A stretch of DNA of 64,000 nucleotides from Apostichopus japonicus (GCF_037975245.1 NC_092579.1:6633001-6697000); one strand, 5' to 3'; shown: positions 51,601 to 64,000, counted from the stretch's first letter. Made by a program: numbers and translations. The notes: generated from the letters alone by a model not told the origin.

Positions 51601-54600
51601 CACCTAAATTTCCCTTTTTTCCACAATCCAGGAAATTCCAATTTGGTTTACACCATCATTCGAAAGAGGAATGTTTTTCATCAGCTAGCGAATCTGCCAA
51701 CGGACCAGAGCTCAATTTCTCAAGCATTGACCCGCCGGGGAAAGAAATCGGCCCCAACACCTACGGGGGAACAGACAGAACAGCCCATGATGGAAGGAGC
51801 CTTACCCCCTGTGGACGCAGAGCCAGGAACCTTTAAAGCTTCACTGGCAGCTACACCAGGTTAGTCTTGTTATCTTATTTGGGGAACTCTCCCCCATCTA
51901 ACTTTCTCTCATATCTCCCCTGACCAACTCCCTAAACCCCCTCCCTGATCATTTCCCCATTCTCCCCCCCCCACCCCAAAGGTAAACTAGTACTAGAATA
52001 TAGATGTATCCTATGTCCAGGAAAACCAAACCTGAAGGAAAAGTGTGCTTTAATTTGCACCGTCCAGCGGAACAATAACGTCCAATGCAAAACAGCAGCG
52101 ACCAGCTCACACAGCTAGAAAAGTTATATTCCCATCTCCCAAAACCTGTTGACCACTATTAAATAGAAAAGCTAGCTTCACTTCTTTATGATTGTACACT
52201 TTAATTTAAGTTTTGATAACAGAGAATGAATTTCTGGAAAAATTGAAATTGATTGATAGTTTTTCTTTCATCTGCATTTGAATATTCATAAGAAGCTGTC
52301 AGGTGGTTTATTAGTCTAAATAAAATATATTTTGGGAGTCTTCAGAGATGATTATGCCCAATTCGCAAAGAAGTTACTGGTCTAGTTAATGCCATGTAGC
52401 AGAACTGCTACCAATGCAAACATTAGAAAGTCAGTGAAACTTTCATACAGTAAATACTGTGGAGTTGTATGGAAAGCAAACTTGCATAAAACTGATACAA
52501 AAATGATTATAGCTTTCAAAAGCATTTTGGTTTCAGAGTATTCCATCATTTGATTATTCTACCTCAACGTTATCTTCATAGGAGAAAACAATATCATCTA
52601 TTTTAATTAGTTTACGAGAGAGAAAGGGGAACAATGTTTTAAATTTTAACTGGAATTAAACCTCACGCCATTATCCATTTATAGTGTATATATGTGTGTG
52701 TTTGTTACTATATGTAAAAACATCATTTTTTTTCTGTACTCTATTCTTTACTTTCAGCACTTCTTCTAGATTCAATCAAGCCTGGTAACCTTTCCTTCCT
52801 TTATGTCAAAGGGTTTTCATTGTTCTTTCTCTGTTTTGTTCAGACATTAACAGCAACTTTAAATAATAATCAACAGCACTGGTCACTGAAAAGCTGCCAT
52901 ATTGTAAATCTCAAAGTGTCTTGTTAATATGCACCTGAAAATTATCCTGAGCTCAGCTATGGCAAACCTTGACATTTTTTTTGAAACAGCAGTGTCACCT
53001 TTTAAGCTTTTATACGAATCCCCTTAATAATAAAGATCATACAGGCATTTAATACACATTAATACCAGTTGGAAATCAGGAGGCTTCAAACAAAGGAATC
53101 ATGATTTCATGCCCTACACAGTGTTTGTATGTTAACAACATATCTGTTGCAAAAGCTTAAAAAAGTATGTCCACACAGGCCAATCACAATTCTAGATTTA
53201 AAGGGACAGAGCAAAAGAAAATTGTATGGCTGGAGCGGGTTTCGAACCAGTGACGTTGGCTGGGCAGTTCTCTGTTTTTCGTTTAACTTTATAATTCTAA
53301 TTTTTTAAAACAAAGCTTCAGAAACAAGTTATTAAGGCACCAGCTTTTTTTTTCTGCAATTGTAAAAATCTGGTTTTGGAGAAAAGCTTCAGATCTGGAT
53401 TGATGATTTTCGGTGACTTTTGTTATTTTTTCATAAGGCTATTCAGACAGTGATGCTACGGACTCGTCACATTTGTCTGACACTGATCCGTTCAAGTTTG
53501 GTAAGGAGATTCTGTAATCGGTGGGACTTGAGGCATAATTATAACTATACTTAACATGGTAGGATGACGGTAAAGGTTTGGATCGATTAGGACCAAATAT
53601 AACCGGGATGGTGACATCATAATAGTTGTATTCTAATTCACTCATTATATCTGCAAAACCTGATCATGTAAATGATTTAAGTTTTGAACCAACTACTAAA
53701 CCTGTAACTGACACGGTGTTTTACCATATACTGACATTTTTCATGTTATTGTTAATCTTGTAGTCCGATTGTCACAACTAAACTGGGCAGTAGATTGTGT
53801 TCACTTTGGACTGCAATCACTGTTGATATTTGGTGCTATTGTTAATCCTAGCATCTGGCACAAATAAACCTATGGGTAGAAAGGGCTTCACTTTGGGCTG
53901 TAATCGCTACTGAAGTTTCAAGCTATTGTTTATCCTGGGATCTCACTGTCACATCTAAGCCGGGCTATAAGAATGGTTTCACTTTGGGCTGTAATCGCTA
54001 CTGAAGTTTCACGCTAATGTTTATCCTGGAATCTCACTTCAAATCTAAGGCGGGCTATAAGAATGGTTTCACATTGGGCTGTAATCACTACTGAAGTTTC
54101 AAGCTAATGTTTATCCTGGGTTCTCACTGTCACATCTAAGCCGGGCTATAAGAATGGTTTCACTTTGGGATGTAATCGCTACTGAAGTTTCACGCTAATA
54201 TTTATCCTGGGATCTCACTGTCACATCTAAGCCGGGCTATAAGAATGGTTTCACTTTGGGATGTAATCGCTACTGAAGTTTCAAGCTAATGTTTATCCTG
54301 GGTTCTCACTGTCACATCTAAGGCGGGCTATAAGAATGGTTTTCACTTTGGGATGTAATCGCTACTGAAGTTTCATGCTAATGTTTATCCTGGGATCTCA
54401 CTGTCACATCTAAGGCGGGCTATAAGAATGGTTTTCACTTTGGGATGTAATCGGTACTGAAGTTTCAAGCTAATGTTTATCCTGGGATCTCACTGTCACA
54501 TCTAAGGCGGGCTATAAGAATGGTTTTCACTTTGGGATGTAATCGCTACTGAAGTTTCAAGCTAATGTTTATCCTGGGATCTCACTGTCACATCTAAGGC

Positions 54601-57600
54601 GGGCTATAAGAATGGTTTTCACTTTGGGATGTAATCGCTACTGAAGTTTCAAGCTAATGTTTATCCTGGGATCTCACTGTCACATCTAAGGCGGGCTTTA
54701 AGAATGGTTTCACTTTGGGATGTAATCGCTACTGAAGTTTCAAGCTAATGTTTATCCTGGGATCTCACTGTCACATCTAAGGCGGGCTATAAGAATGGTT
54801 TTCACTTTGGGATGTAATCGCTACTGAAGTTTCAAGCTAATGTTTATCCTGGGATCTCACTGTCACATCTAAGGCGGGCTATAAGAATGGTTTTCACTTT
54901 GGGATGTAATCGCTACTGAAGTTTCAAGCTAATGTTTTTCCTGGGATCTCACCGACACATCTAAGGCGGGCTATAAGAATGGTTTCACTTTGGGATGTAA
55001 TCATACTGCACCCATACATGTTTATGCTGCATCACTTGGGGGGTAATTATCCCAACTAATCTTAATTCTGCAAATTGGATATTGGTATTATAAAAATGGC
55101 TGCTCTAAATTCACATTTACATAATGATCACTTCGATGTTGTTATCCCACCTAAATCCTGATTATGTTAATTAATCCCTTGGGATGAACAGCTGACTACT
55201 CCACATTTACATAATATTATGGATTACGTGGGTGCCATTGTTCCACCTAAATCCCACTAGCTAAGCATGACTGTTAATTGATCCCTGGTGATGATTATGA
55301 TAAGTCAACTAATCCATATATTGCATAATATGATGAGATCACTTTGGCCGGATCATCCCAACTAAATCAAGTGATATATAATGGTTTTCTCTTGGAGTCA
55401 ATTATCACATACTAATTTGTCTCCTAATACTGCAATTATCTCAAATATGGGTAATAATCACTCATTTAAGAATGGTTTCACTCTGAGGTTTATTAGCACA
55501 GATAAGTCAACTAACAACTATATCCCACTGCTGCTACTAACACTTCTCCCACTGCACTGGGTTTCATTCTCATTTACTTATGGTGTCATCAGTTTAATAA
55601 TAAAGATTCATTGACAATACATACTGTAACCTTCAGACAGTTTGCCAGGGCTTACCATCGTTTATAAATCAGTCGATTGTTGGAAAGTGGTTGAATGTTA
55701 CCCTACAATTTGCAATAAAAGATATTGTAAATGGAATGTAGTGTATCAAGTTTAGCAACACACTGAGTGGAGTGCTTCTGCGCTAAATTCATTGAGTATG
55801 AGATCTTTGTGCTTAAGTGCAGCAGTCCACAATTTTTTTGGCAGGCAAACCATTAAGTCTGCTTAGCCAATCGCACACACCTAGGGAAAAGTATTTGATG
55901 GTTGGGTTTGAAATGCTTTTTTTTTCATTAGGTAGGGTTGGGTGAATTTGTATCTTTCACGAATAACCAGTACAGACGAGACAGGGAATTAATGGTCAGA
56001 TAATTATACATAATTAATAATAATCAAATATAAAATCAATATATAACTGTAGCTGCAATATGTGGCTTTTTAAAAGGATCTTTGCAGTAGCAACTAGCAG
56101 CTTTAAAATTTTGAAATGAAGTTTTAAAATTTTATTTTTAATGTTTAGGAGTCACATGTATGAAACATGTTGACAGTCTGCTTAAAATTTGAACACTACA
56201 AAAGAGTTAATTCTGCATTCCTCATTTCAGAAATTTAAAGGGAAATTTCATCCAAACTTTCCTTGCAGAACAGTAACCATCTCGTCCTTCACCTTCATTG
56301 GTCAAACCACGTTTAAGCAATATCAACAATATCTGATAGAAAATCCTTGAACGTAAACCCAAGAATAGTTTTAGTCAGCGTTTATGTTACGGTTCAAATC
56401 CTGTGCTCTCATTTGCTGAACAGGAAATTGAGTCTCTTAACTAGAAGAAAAGGCACAAAACCATATTAAGCCATGTGATGTGCAGCATTGCTGCTGATGC
56501 CTGTTACTATAGCGTCAAATTATGCACATAACAAACAACAACGGATGATAAAGGTCTCAACTGATACGGTATTAATACTGAGCGGACTTTCCGTTTCAAA
56601 TGTAACACAGGGTATGGTCTGATCCCACCAACGATACTAGTCTATCGCAGGGCTCAAATTGCAGGGTCTGATCCGCGTTTTACTTTACAAATTTAACACC
56701 GGGTGCAAAGGTTCAACACTGTGCTCACGGTCTAATGTAAACAGGGCCATAACCGGCTGTGAAGCGGTTGATTAACAGTCGCATGAATTACGCAGACCGC
56801 ATCCATCGGCAAAATCAAGCTCAAATATAGCTTATGTTCATCATACTGACAAACATCTAACACATGCCTACTAAACTCAAATGCAAGTTTAACATCCATT
56901 GAAGTAACTTTATTAAATTTGTTTTTCTTCTGGGAGTTGCTGATATGCTAATAATACCTATCTATATATATATACATGCTATTTCAATCAGTTACATATT
57001 TTTGCTACTTATATAATAGATTTTGTTATATTAATGTTTTGGATTAGAGGAAAGAAAATTTAGGCTTGAATGGGAAACCAACCAGTAAATTTAGGTTTTT
57101 AGCTCTGCCCACTACCAACTGAGCCATCCAATCTTTAGTTTGTAATAAACAGGAATAATTTATCGGTATGGCATCAAAAATTGGCCAAATTGCTATATGA
57201 CTCCAAACATGCATAGCAGGTTTTGTTTATTAGTTGTTGTAACCAAAAACATTTGTCGTCAGATTTTAAATATTCCTGTAAATTCAGGCAGGACAATTAA
57301 TAATACCTGATTGAGTTTACACCATGTTATTCATTCACACTGGGATTAATTGTATACCCAAATAAATATACTTGTTGGTTGTTAGCAATTTTATGCCACT
57401 TGTAAAACATTAACTTGTCAATGCATAACAGGGAGCCCTTAATACAGTATATCAAATGCTAAAGAAATATAGAGCTAATATTGTTGTTTTAAACCCTTCG
57501 ACGGAGTACTTTCATTTGAATTTCCAATTTATTTAAGTGCTTGTGTAAACAAAACTATTGGCTTGCTACTGCAGATATTTGTATTGTGTTGGAAATTGAA

Positions 57601-60600
57601 GTTGAGTTTATATATATTCATCACAATATTAAAAAACAATTCAATTGCTTTAAAATTAGTGTCCTTGCATCATCATTGTTCATATTTTATAATAGGTTTT
57701 CAAACTGGGATTTTTTCTACAAATTAAATGAGGTTGGTAGGAATGAGATGAAAATATTTGTTGATTTTGTATATTAAGGAAACTGGGAATCTTATATTTG
57801 GGGATGAGATGTGATTGAAACAGTATATATGTGTTGGTTTTGATGTATTTGAAGATGAGCTATTTGGCCTTTCTGCTTTTATTTCCAAAAGATTCTTACT
57901 TTTTCTACATTGTTATGTAAACATTTGAATAAGAAAAATTGAAGAATTGCAATGAAAAACAATTTTGTATTTCCTTTTTCACTATCAGGTGTTGCATCAA
58001 TGACAGAAACATCAAAGGTGATGCCTGGAGAAGGTGTAGAGGGTGTGGAGGGTGCTGAGGGAGGGGAAGAGCCCAAAGACTCACCAACCAAGGAGGAGAA
58101 CAGTGACCAGGCCGGGGTAAATTACCAGGTTCACTCTGTTCCCCTAGGTGTCCCATTCTGTATAAATAATATGAATATTTTTCTCTCTATGTTGTTCACT
58201 GATCTGGTAATTAGCCGCAAGAGTTATTTTGTGACTTAAGACAGTAGTATAGGATTGATGTGTCATGCAACAAAAGTGAAAGGTTTTCTCTTGTTGCTTT
58301 TTGATAGATATTGATAGCTTTGAAGATATTCACCATTAAAATATGCTAAAATGTCTGGAATTCTGCTTTAAGGCTATATTGATGAAGAGAAAGCTCCTTA
58401 GTGCAGTGCAGGCCTGTATGATTAGTTTTAAATCAATTGTTATATAAATACTAATAATTCAGTAATTGTTCCTTTAACTTCATACAAACTGCAGAACAAC
58501 CTGTATAGCTATTCATGAACAATACTGAAACAGCTCAGCATTGATTGGTTATCTTTGTTCTGTACATCCTTCCATAGCAACATAGCAACCTGCTTTCTTC
58601 ATACTTCAATTGACCATGTGTGTACATTAATCGCAGTCATTAGTTACCCGTACGACTAATGCACAGTGATGTCCCTTTCCCAACTTTGATTGGTCATCTT
58701 TGTTCTGTACATCCTCCCATAGCAACATAACACCATGCCTTCTTCCAAGCTGAATTCACAAACACTTTTCAAATTGATTTGTTCACACAGGCTCATCAGC
58801 CTCCTCCACCAGGAGCCAGTGATACTGAGAGTTCAGCAGCAGAATCACAGCAGTCTGCTGCTGTTGCTGTTGCCAAGGCGGAAGCTGCTCCAAGCTCTCC
58901 ACCGGAGGAATCCTCCTCTTTGGAGGAGAGGCAGATTCAGAGCATGCAGAGGACTGCCTCCGTCTCAAGCTCTGGCACTACCACGACAGTGTCCACTGAA
59001 TGGCGAGCAACTCCAGACTGGGTAAATTTACATCTCTCTAATAACATGGCGACAACTTGAGAACCAATTGAGAGAAACCATATTTTAAGTGTGGAAACAA
59101 AAAGCAACTTGGAATTCTAAGAAAAAAAAATTGCAAATGTCATGTGAGAGTTGTGAATAAGAAGAGGTACTAGTGCTGTGGTATGACACCTTTGACAAAA
59201 TCAACATATCAAAAGCCAAGATATCAGTGTACATGAAATAGACTTAAGATGAGTCAAATGAAGCATCACTTGATTGCAATACCAAAGTCAATGAAGACTC
59301 TGGCTATGAAAATTTTTCAAAGCTAAGATTGCCATGAAAGTGCAAACACTTTATGCAAATTGATATTCCAAAAACTAACTATGGAAGACTAAAAGTTTTG
59401 CATTTAGGTTGTGGCCATGTATGCATATCAAGTAATTCTATACATATATATATATATATAATATATATAAACTATATAGACTATACTTACATATATATAT
59501 ATAGCCTATATGCATATATAGATAGATAGATATATTTCCACTATCCCATCAATCGACCTCTTCCAGAAGTTTAACATTTCAGAAGCTTAATCATATTCAT
59601 ATTTCAGTGAGTATGAAGTATGTAGCAAGTGTGTAATACTGCCCCCATAAACTCTTTAGTGCATAAACATTATATGCGTGAGCCGGATTTATCAATTGAC
59701 ATCTTTATATATTATTTATTTATAACTTAACTGAATTCAACAAATAGAATAATAAAGCTAGTGATTTCAAAATGAAATTTCTTTTTTAATGATATTGTAA
59801 GGGTGTAAGCAATTATCTATCTGCATCACCAAAGTGAAGTAAACCCCTTTTCACCTTTAATTATGTCTGTTTTTTGTTTTTTTTCTAGGTGCAATTATGG
59901 AAACAGAAACTTCCTCTACAGACTATTATGCGGTTATTACAAGTCCTCGTGCCACAAGTCGAGAAGATCTGCATTGACAAGTAAGTGAAAAATGGTGATA
60001 CTTTTCTGTTTTTTGTTGTTGTTTACTTATTTCAGTTGAATGGATTCAACATTCAACCTTTCCCATAGAAGGGGGAATGGGCAGTTATTTATTTAAACTG
60101 ATATTGAATGTTGTAGGTGTTGAATGGGTGGTAGTTTTGGACAAAGGTTGTGTTTTAATCTTGAACATGCACTAGAATTAATTCGGTTGATTAAGATAGA
60201 CAACTGACCAGAAAATTAAAAAACAGAAATATTTCAGTCATGAGAAAGTTCAAATTAGTCATTAATTTCCTTTCCCAACCTTTCAATTTGTTCTTCGTTT
60301 TTGTTACAGCTTGTTAGACTGTAGGCCATAATGTATTGATGCAGGAGTATGTATCCTTCAGTGGATAAGTTGTACACTTGCATTCTGCAAATAGCCTTTA
60401 TTGTAGTTTTAACCAATGAAACAATTCAAATTTTGCCAAACAATAACTATTTTCTCTCTTTTTTATATCCCTTTGAATTGTTGCACATGACATCCACATT
60501 AATATCACTCATCCTTGAAACCACTGCATACTAACTTTACAATTTAACTTACAAGAGAAAAGAAAAAGTAAGTTACTGTACTGGTGTTTATTAAACATTT

Positions 60601-63600
60601 CCTGTTTTTTTTACATCTTTACTCTCACCCATTTTAGGGGTCTAACAGATGAAAGTGAGATCTTGAAATTCCTCCAGCATGGTACCCTGGTGGGTCTTTT
60701 ACCTGTACCCCACCCTATCCTTATAAGGAAGTACCAGGCAAACAGTGGGACCACTCTGTGGTTCCGCACGTACATGTGGGGAGTCATCTACTTGCGGTAA
60801 GTTTAACTTTAAATTGGTAAACTATTGTCAAAGATGCAAACTTAATCTGATCTAATATCTCGTCTATCCAATGTCTCCTTGATCCAATGTCTCCTCGATT
60901 CAGTATCCCTTCAGACCAAATTCCTCTTTGTTAAGGTATCTCTTTTTCTAGAGCATTTGAAGAAATTATTAAGTGTCATGGCATCCATACTGGTTTGAAG
61001 TTGCAAGGATTTAAATCAAAATGAAACCAATAGGTGATTAATCTTCCTCCTATCATATATGCAAATTTATATTGAAATGTTCACAACCTTCTGAATATTC
61101 ATTAGGCTGTACTTTTTAAATTCCCACTGGCATTTTCCTTGGATTAATACAAAAGTAACATATTTCAATAATGGTAGAAAACTGCCAGTCTCTTGTTATT
61201 TCTTCTGGCAACAGGGGAAATCCACTGGCAATTATTTGAGTAAATAGCTTGAATTTCTAGGCTTCTATTTTAGTCAAAATAACACTGATCGAACTAAGTC
61301 CACCGTCCTAGATGTTGTCGCTAAATCCAGAATAATTTGCAAGTTAATTCAAAAGATCCATTTGGTTCATTAAATTCCCTTTCAAAGGCACCTTGTCGTC
61401 CATGTATTAATCACATGGAAAAAGTATCCTTGTAAAATTTCAAAATGTCCTAATTATGACACCACTAGAAATGCAACTGGACTTGTTAAGCTAAATGAAC
61501 CAATGTCTTATGAGATGGTAGTACCATACCAAGCAACATTGACAACAAATATATATATATGGAAATCAAACGAAAGAGCTGCTTTAAGCAGTTACTACTT
61601 TTTTAAATTACATACTGGTGTTTGTTAATCTTAAACAGCTCTATAATGCATGTGTAATGTGTATTATAATATGTGCATGATGTGGGTGTGTTCTTGCATG
61701 TACACAGTAGAATTGCATGTGTATTTATTCTGTGGGGGGACATGGTTGAATTGATATGGCTTCATATGGTTTAAGAGGACATCTGAAATGAAATGAATCT
61801 TTGTGAGACACAAACACTTTAATACACCTGGTGACCATTCAGTATCGATATTAATATCGAGCAGGTAGTGCGCAGATAGGAAAAATGAATGAAAAAAATG
61901 TTAGAATGCCCATTGCAAAGTAGGGGCAAAAAAATTAAAAGAAAATCATCAAACGAGTTAAATATTATGGTAATTATAAATTTAAGTTTTGTGAGTCATT
62001 TTTGAGACCAAATCTGTTCAAACTGACAATTTAGATTATTTTATAATTGAGAGATGAAACTTTAATTAGTCCGTTCAAAAAGTTAGACTTATTATTATTA
62101 TCATTATTATTATAAACATACACCGTTAGAGCGTTGCAGTCTAGTAGTGAGTCATTACACCAGTGAAAATTTTAAAATCACACGAACAAGTGTATTATGG
62201 ATCATATCTCGTAGAGATAATACAGTGACTCCACTCATTAAATCAACTCATTGCGTTCGGAAAATGACTGGTGATGACTCGACTAAAGTGACTCGGCACA
62301 ACTCTGGACTGTGGAGAGTTACAAAAAGTCTGGCTTATGCCACTGCTTGATTCGATTTATAACTAACGCAGCTAACAGATTAATACTAACAGCCAAAGTA
62401 GTTACATCCATAGCTTAATGGCTTATGCCACTGCTTGATTTGATTTATAACTAACGCTGTTAACAGATTAATAATAAGAGCCAAAGCAGTTACATCCATA
62501 GCTTCACGATTATACGACTGCTTGATACGATTTATAACTAACACGGCTAACAGATTAATAATAACAGCCAAAGCAGTTACATCCATAGCTTCATGGCTTA
62601 TACGACTGCTTGATACGATTTATAACTAACGCAGCTAACAGATTAATACTAACAGCCAAAGTAGTTACATCCATAGCTTCATTCACAGAAGACTACTGTT
62701 AAACATTCACTAATTTATCAATCCTGCCAATGTTCCTTCCCAATGCTCTGCTTTCGTATCAGTAGCTTGCACACCCTCACACAAACTCACCCACACACAT
62801 ATGAAGTCATCTATAAGGTTGATGGAGTAGTAATATCAATCCATCAGTCTTGCTAAGTGTTGTAAAAAAAAAAAACAGTTTTAAAATCTATGCAGGATTG
62901 AATACTCAGGCAGATGGGTTCTATTTCTCATTTATAGCAGAAAAACATCAACCTAGGTCATGAGAATTACACAATGCTGTCACGAATCTAGTATCTTAAC
63001 CACAAACTTCCATGCAACAATAACCACTGCAATAATCTGCACATTAACCCTTCTCTATTTCATAATTTTACCATCCTCAGTTAACTGTTTTTGTTACTTT
63101 GCTTGTCTGTTTTGTTTTATTTGTTATGTATTTATTTGTTTATTGTTTCTTTCCTTGTCGTTTATGTTTTCATTTGTCTCTGTGGCTTTTACGCCAAAGC
63201 AACAATATCCACCCCCTTCCCCCATAGATGTATTGAATTTAATTAAAGTGCATCACGTAGCTGTTCCCGTTGTCTCTCAGCTGAAGATGTAAGCCAAATC
63301 ATAACATCAACTAGAAATTACACATTTCTTGCAAAAGTTCCAGACCCTCCTTGGGTCCCAAAATCCTTTGGATGTCCAAGGTGCACAAACAACAGAGTGG
63401 ATTTTTCATCATGGGTTTTATTGTGGGCAAAGCACTAATTCTATATTTCTTTATCCACCCTTCTTCATTTACAGCTCACACATTTCACCATCTTCATTAA
63501 TCTTTTGAAAGCATGACAGTTTTACTCATCAAGGTGTTTTCCTTTTGCTTACCTCATTCCACTTTCATTTAGCTACTGCAGCCTACTAACATCTGGCCAA

Positions 63601-63790
63601 TCGAGCATGTTGGGGACTCTCCACACAGGACACTTTTTTTTATATGTTTTTTCTGTTTTGATGTTTTAATGTATTTTTGAACTTTCAACCATGGCCTTTT
63701 GCTTTATCTTCCTCCAGGAATGTCGAACCACCGATTTGGTACGACACGGCTGTTAAACTCTTCGAAGTGCAGCGTATCAAGGATAGTTAA
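33647..63790 (+). CDS. HID1: HID1 trans-Golgi/dense-core vesicle sorting protein
   Basis: Twenty coding exons: 33647-33712, 34354-34503, 36158-36319, 44799-44906, 45832-46000, 46753-46810, 47550-47760, 48570-48683, 49230-49404, 49999-50150, 50487-50565, 50729-50893, 51632-51859, 52758-52784, 53438-53500, 57989-58116, 58791-59021, 59889-59980, 60638-60796, 63718-63790. All are GT-AG and in phase; 869 aa (human 788). It starts MGGTDSKLNFRKAVVQLTTK, so Gly2 is available for N-myristoylation as in human HID1. Strong family segments include DDAFWDQFWADT (28-39), the stretch from NFGVRLNKPYSVRVPMDIPV in exon 10, and IMRLLQVLVPQVEKICIDK in exons 18-19. Exons 13-17 (about 540-750) form a diverged, acidic, Ser/Pro-rich linker that accounts for the extra length. 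The family acts on the cytosolic face of the medial/trans-Golgi in secretory-granule biogenesis. The ORF is intact to the TAA at 63788-63790. Confidence 0.96.
37167..37193 (+). other. Candidate 27-nt HID1 microexon in intron 3
   Basis: A pyrimidine-rich run ends in ACAG at 37163-37166, followed by nine codons (ANLESLDEF) and the donor GTAAGT. It is phase 0 on both sides, matching the exon 3/exon 4 junction, so its inclusion keeps the frame. It would extend the region just after WSTLPGQT, which is variable among HID1 proteins. Not counted in the 869-aa model. Confidence 0.4.
40998..41172. mobile_element. Fold-back element, copy C (compact palindrome)
   Basis: Near-perfect inverted repeat: the arms at about 41043-41107 and 41110-41172 both carry gttggcctgacgttcgatcct and ttcagaggct-type modules. 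The left shoulder (ttagcaaactgcttatccac..., about 40999-41040) equals the terminus of copy A. It sits in HID1 intron 3. Confidence 0.85.
43661..43980 (+). repeat. 47-bp minisatellite, about 6.5 copies
   Basis: The core cattcagaacaagctcactg recurs at 43679, 43726, 43773, 43820, 43865 and 43912 (spacing 47, 47, 47, 45, 47), with a degraded seventh unit ending near 43980. In HID1 intron 3. Confidence 0.92.
44140..44480 (+). repeat. Irregular repeat of cagtttagtgatta-like units
   Basis: Variants of 'ttacagactcagtttagtgatt' recur several times with uneven spacing after the 47-bp array. Low-copy and degenerate. Confidence 0.5.
48096..48190 (+). mobile_element. Fold-back element, copy D (half element)
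   Basis: Contains tattctgtgcgtg, cctgttactgttacttg, cattcagcctctgaagaag and acttttacaca in the same order as the right half of copy B, but no inverted partner. In HID1 intron 7. Confidence 0.65.
51162..51450 (+). repeat. Irregular tandem repeat of ~35-45 bp
   Basis: Repeated variants of 'aacaagaattaacaaggaa' and 'tagacatcttgaa', about seven to eight degenerate units. HID1 intron 12. Confidence 0.7.
52758..52784 (+). other. HID1: HID1 small exon 14 (27 nt), probable cassette
   Basis: Acceptor CTTTCAG, donor G|GTAACC. Encodes ALLLDSIKP in phase 1-1, so skipping it keeps the frame. It lies at the place of the variable linker where human HID1 reads ATPGIDKL. The short length and ordinary donor leave doubt. 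Confidence 0.5.
53225..53275 (-). mobile_element. Partial tRNA-like (SINE) remnant
   Basis: The minus strand has a box B-like GGTTCGAAACCC. No convincing box A is present at the right distance, so only a fragment is left. Confidence 0.3.
53438..53500 (+). other. HID1: HID1 small exon 15 (63 nt), probable cassette
   Basis: Acceptor CATAAG, donor G|GTAAGG. Encodes a Ser/Asp-rich segment (YSDSDATDSSHLSDTDPFKF) in phase 1-1, so it can be skipped without a frameshift. The acidic, Ser-rich composition fits the neighbouring linker exons and offers possible casein-kinase-type sites. Confidence 0.6.
53768..55003 (+). repeat. 90-92-bp minisatellite, about 13-14 copies
   Basis: The phase marker ctgaagtttca starts at 53910, 54001, 54091, 54182, 54273, 54365, 54457, 54549, 54641, 54732, 54824 and 54916, so the period is 90-92 bp. 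Left copies are the most diverged and the central ones nearly identical, as expected of internal homogenisation. In HID1 intron 15. Confidence 0.97.
57064..57134 (-). mobile_element. tRNA-like remnant
   Basis: On the minus strand, TGGCTCAGTTGGTAG resembles a box A/D-arm and GGTTGGTTTCCC a mutated box B about 30 nt later. It is probably a decayed SINE head or tRNA pseudogene. Confidence 0.4.
58542..58746 (+). repeat. Pair of ~60-bp direct repeats 145 bp apart
   Basis: Copies at about 58542-58600 and 58687-58746 share tgattggt.atctttgttctgtacatcc..ccatagcaacata. HID1 intron 16, just before exon 17. Confidence 0.8.
59440..59535. repeat. AT-rich microsatellite
   Basis: (AT)n and (GATA)-like runs, imperfect. 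HID1 intron 17. Confidence 0.85.
62332..62682 (+). repeat. 88-bp minisatellite, four copies
   Basis: The marker cttgat starts at 62346, 62434, 62521 and 62609 (spacing 88, 87, 88). Each unit contains gatttataactaac and gttacatccatagctt. HID1 intron 19. Confidence 0.93.
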
Positions 63791-64000
63791 TGTTGTCAAT
63801 GTTTCGTGCAATCGTGTATGGTACCTACACCTTTTTTGATATCTTTCACTGTAGTGTTTGCGTCTCTCTGTGGCATGTTTGTGTCAACATTCTCAGATAT
63901 TTTCTATGTTTTAAGCCTGATTCTGCGACACTTTTGTATTCATATGACTTCGAAGAGGAAGAAGAAACAGAAATAAGAGATTTTTCTTTTTCCACCATTT

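Noticed and set aside
53768-55003. CRISPR-like array
   Set aside because: The whole ~91-bp unit repeats without unique spacers, and the context is a eukaryotic intron.
62386-62586. Minus-strand ORF with internally repeated peptide
   Set aside because: It is only a translation of the 88-bp minisatellite.

Overview
This is a metazoan nuclear genomic window: AT-rich, intron-rich, with GT-AG introns, tRNA-derived SINE sequence, non-LTR retrotransposon debris, fold-back repeats and minisatellites. The proteins are closest in my memory to animal families (cyclin F, HID1, LDAF1/promethin). The style of the repeats suggests a marine invertebrate deuterostome, most likely an echinoderm. That placement is inference; no sequence here proves the taxon.

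Layout: (1) 1-3799 holds no gene I can support, except that a 5' noncoding exon of the next gene may lie there. (2) 3802-6315 (+) is a single-exon leucine-rich-repeat type I membrane protein with an unusual cytoplasmic tail: four NPCY motifs, two ITIM-like tyrosines and an exact 100-residue-step internal duplication. I do not recognise it as a named gene. (3) 7240-10040 is a cluster of decayed mobile DNA with poly-G/C tracts and a short tandem array. (4) 13279-16219 (+) is a two-coding-exon LDAF1/promethin-like lipid-droplet assembly factor. Its intron has a degenerate ~285-bp tandem repeat into which a SINE, a fold-back element and a LINE fragment have inserted. (5) 16220-23752 is intergenic with repeats. 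(6) 23753-33273 (-) is a complete 14-coding-exon cyclin F gene (690 aa). (7) 33647-63790 (+) is a complete HID1 gene of 20 coding exons (869 aa with two optional small exons), with large introns full of minisatellites.

CCNF and HID1 are head to head with 373 bp between start codons, so they very probably share a bidirectional promoter. Functionally the genes are unrelated: cyclin F is an SCF ubiquitin-ligase substrate receptor, HID1 acts at the trans-Golgi in dense-core vesicle sorting, LDAF1 partners seipin at the ER in lipid-droplet formation, and the LRR protein looks like a surface receptor.

The exon models were built by hand from reading-frame continuity, GT-AG sites and remembered family sequence. 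No alignment or transcript was available. The best candidates for something undescribed are the LRR receptor with the NPCY/ITIM-like tail, the possible HID1 microexons, and the decayed tandem copies of cyclin F exon 7.
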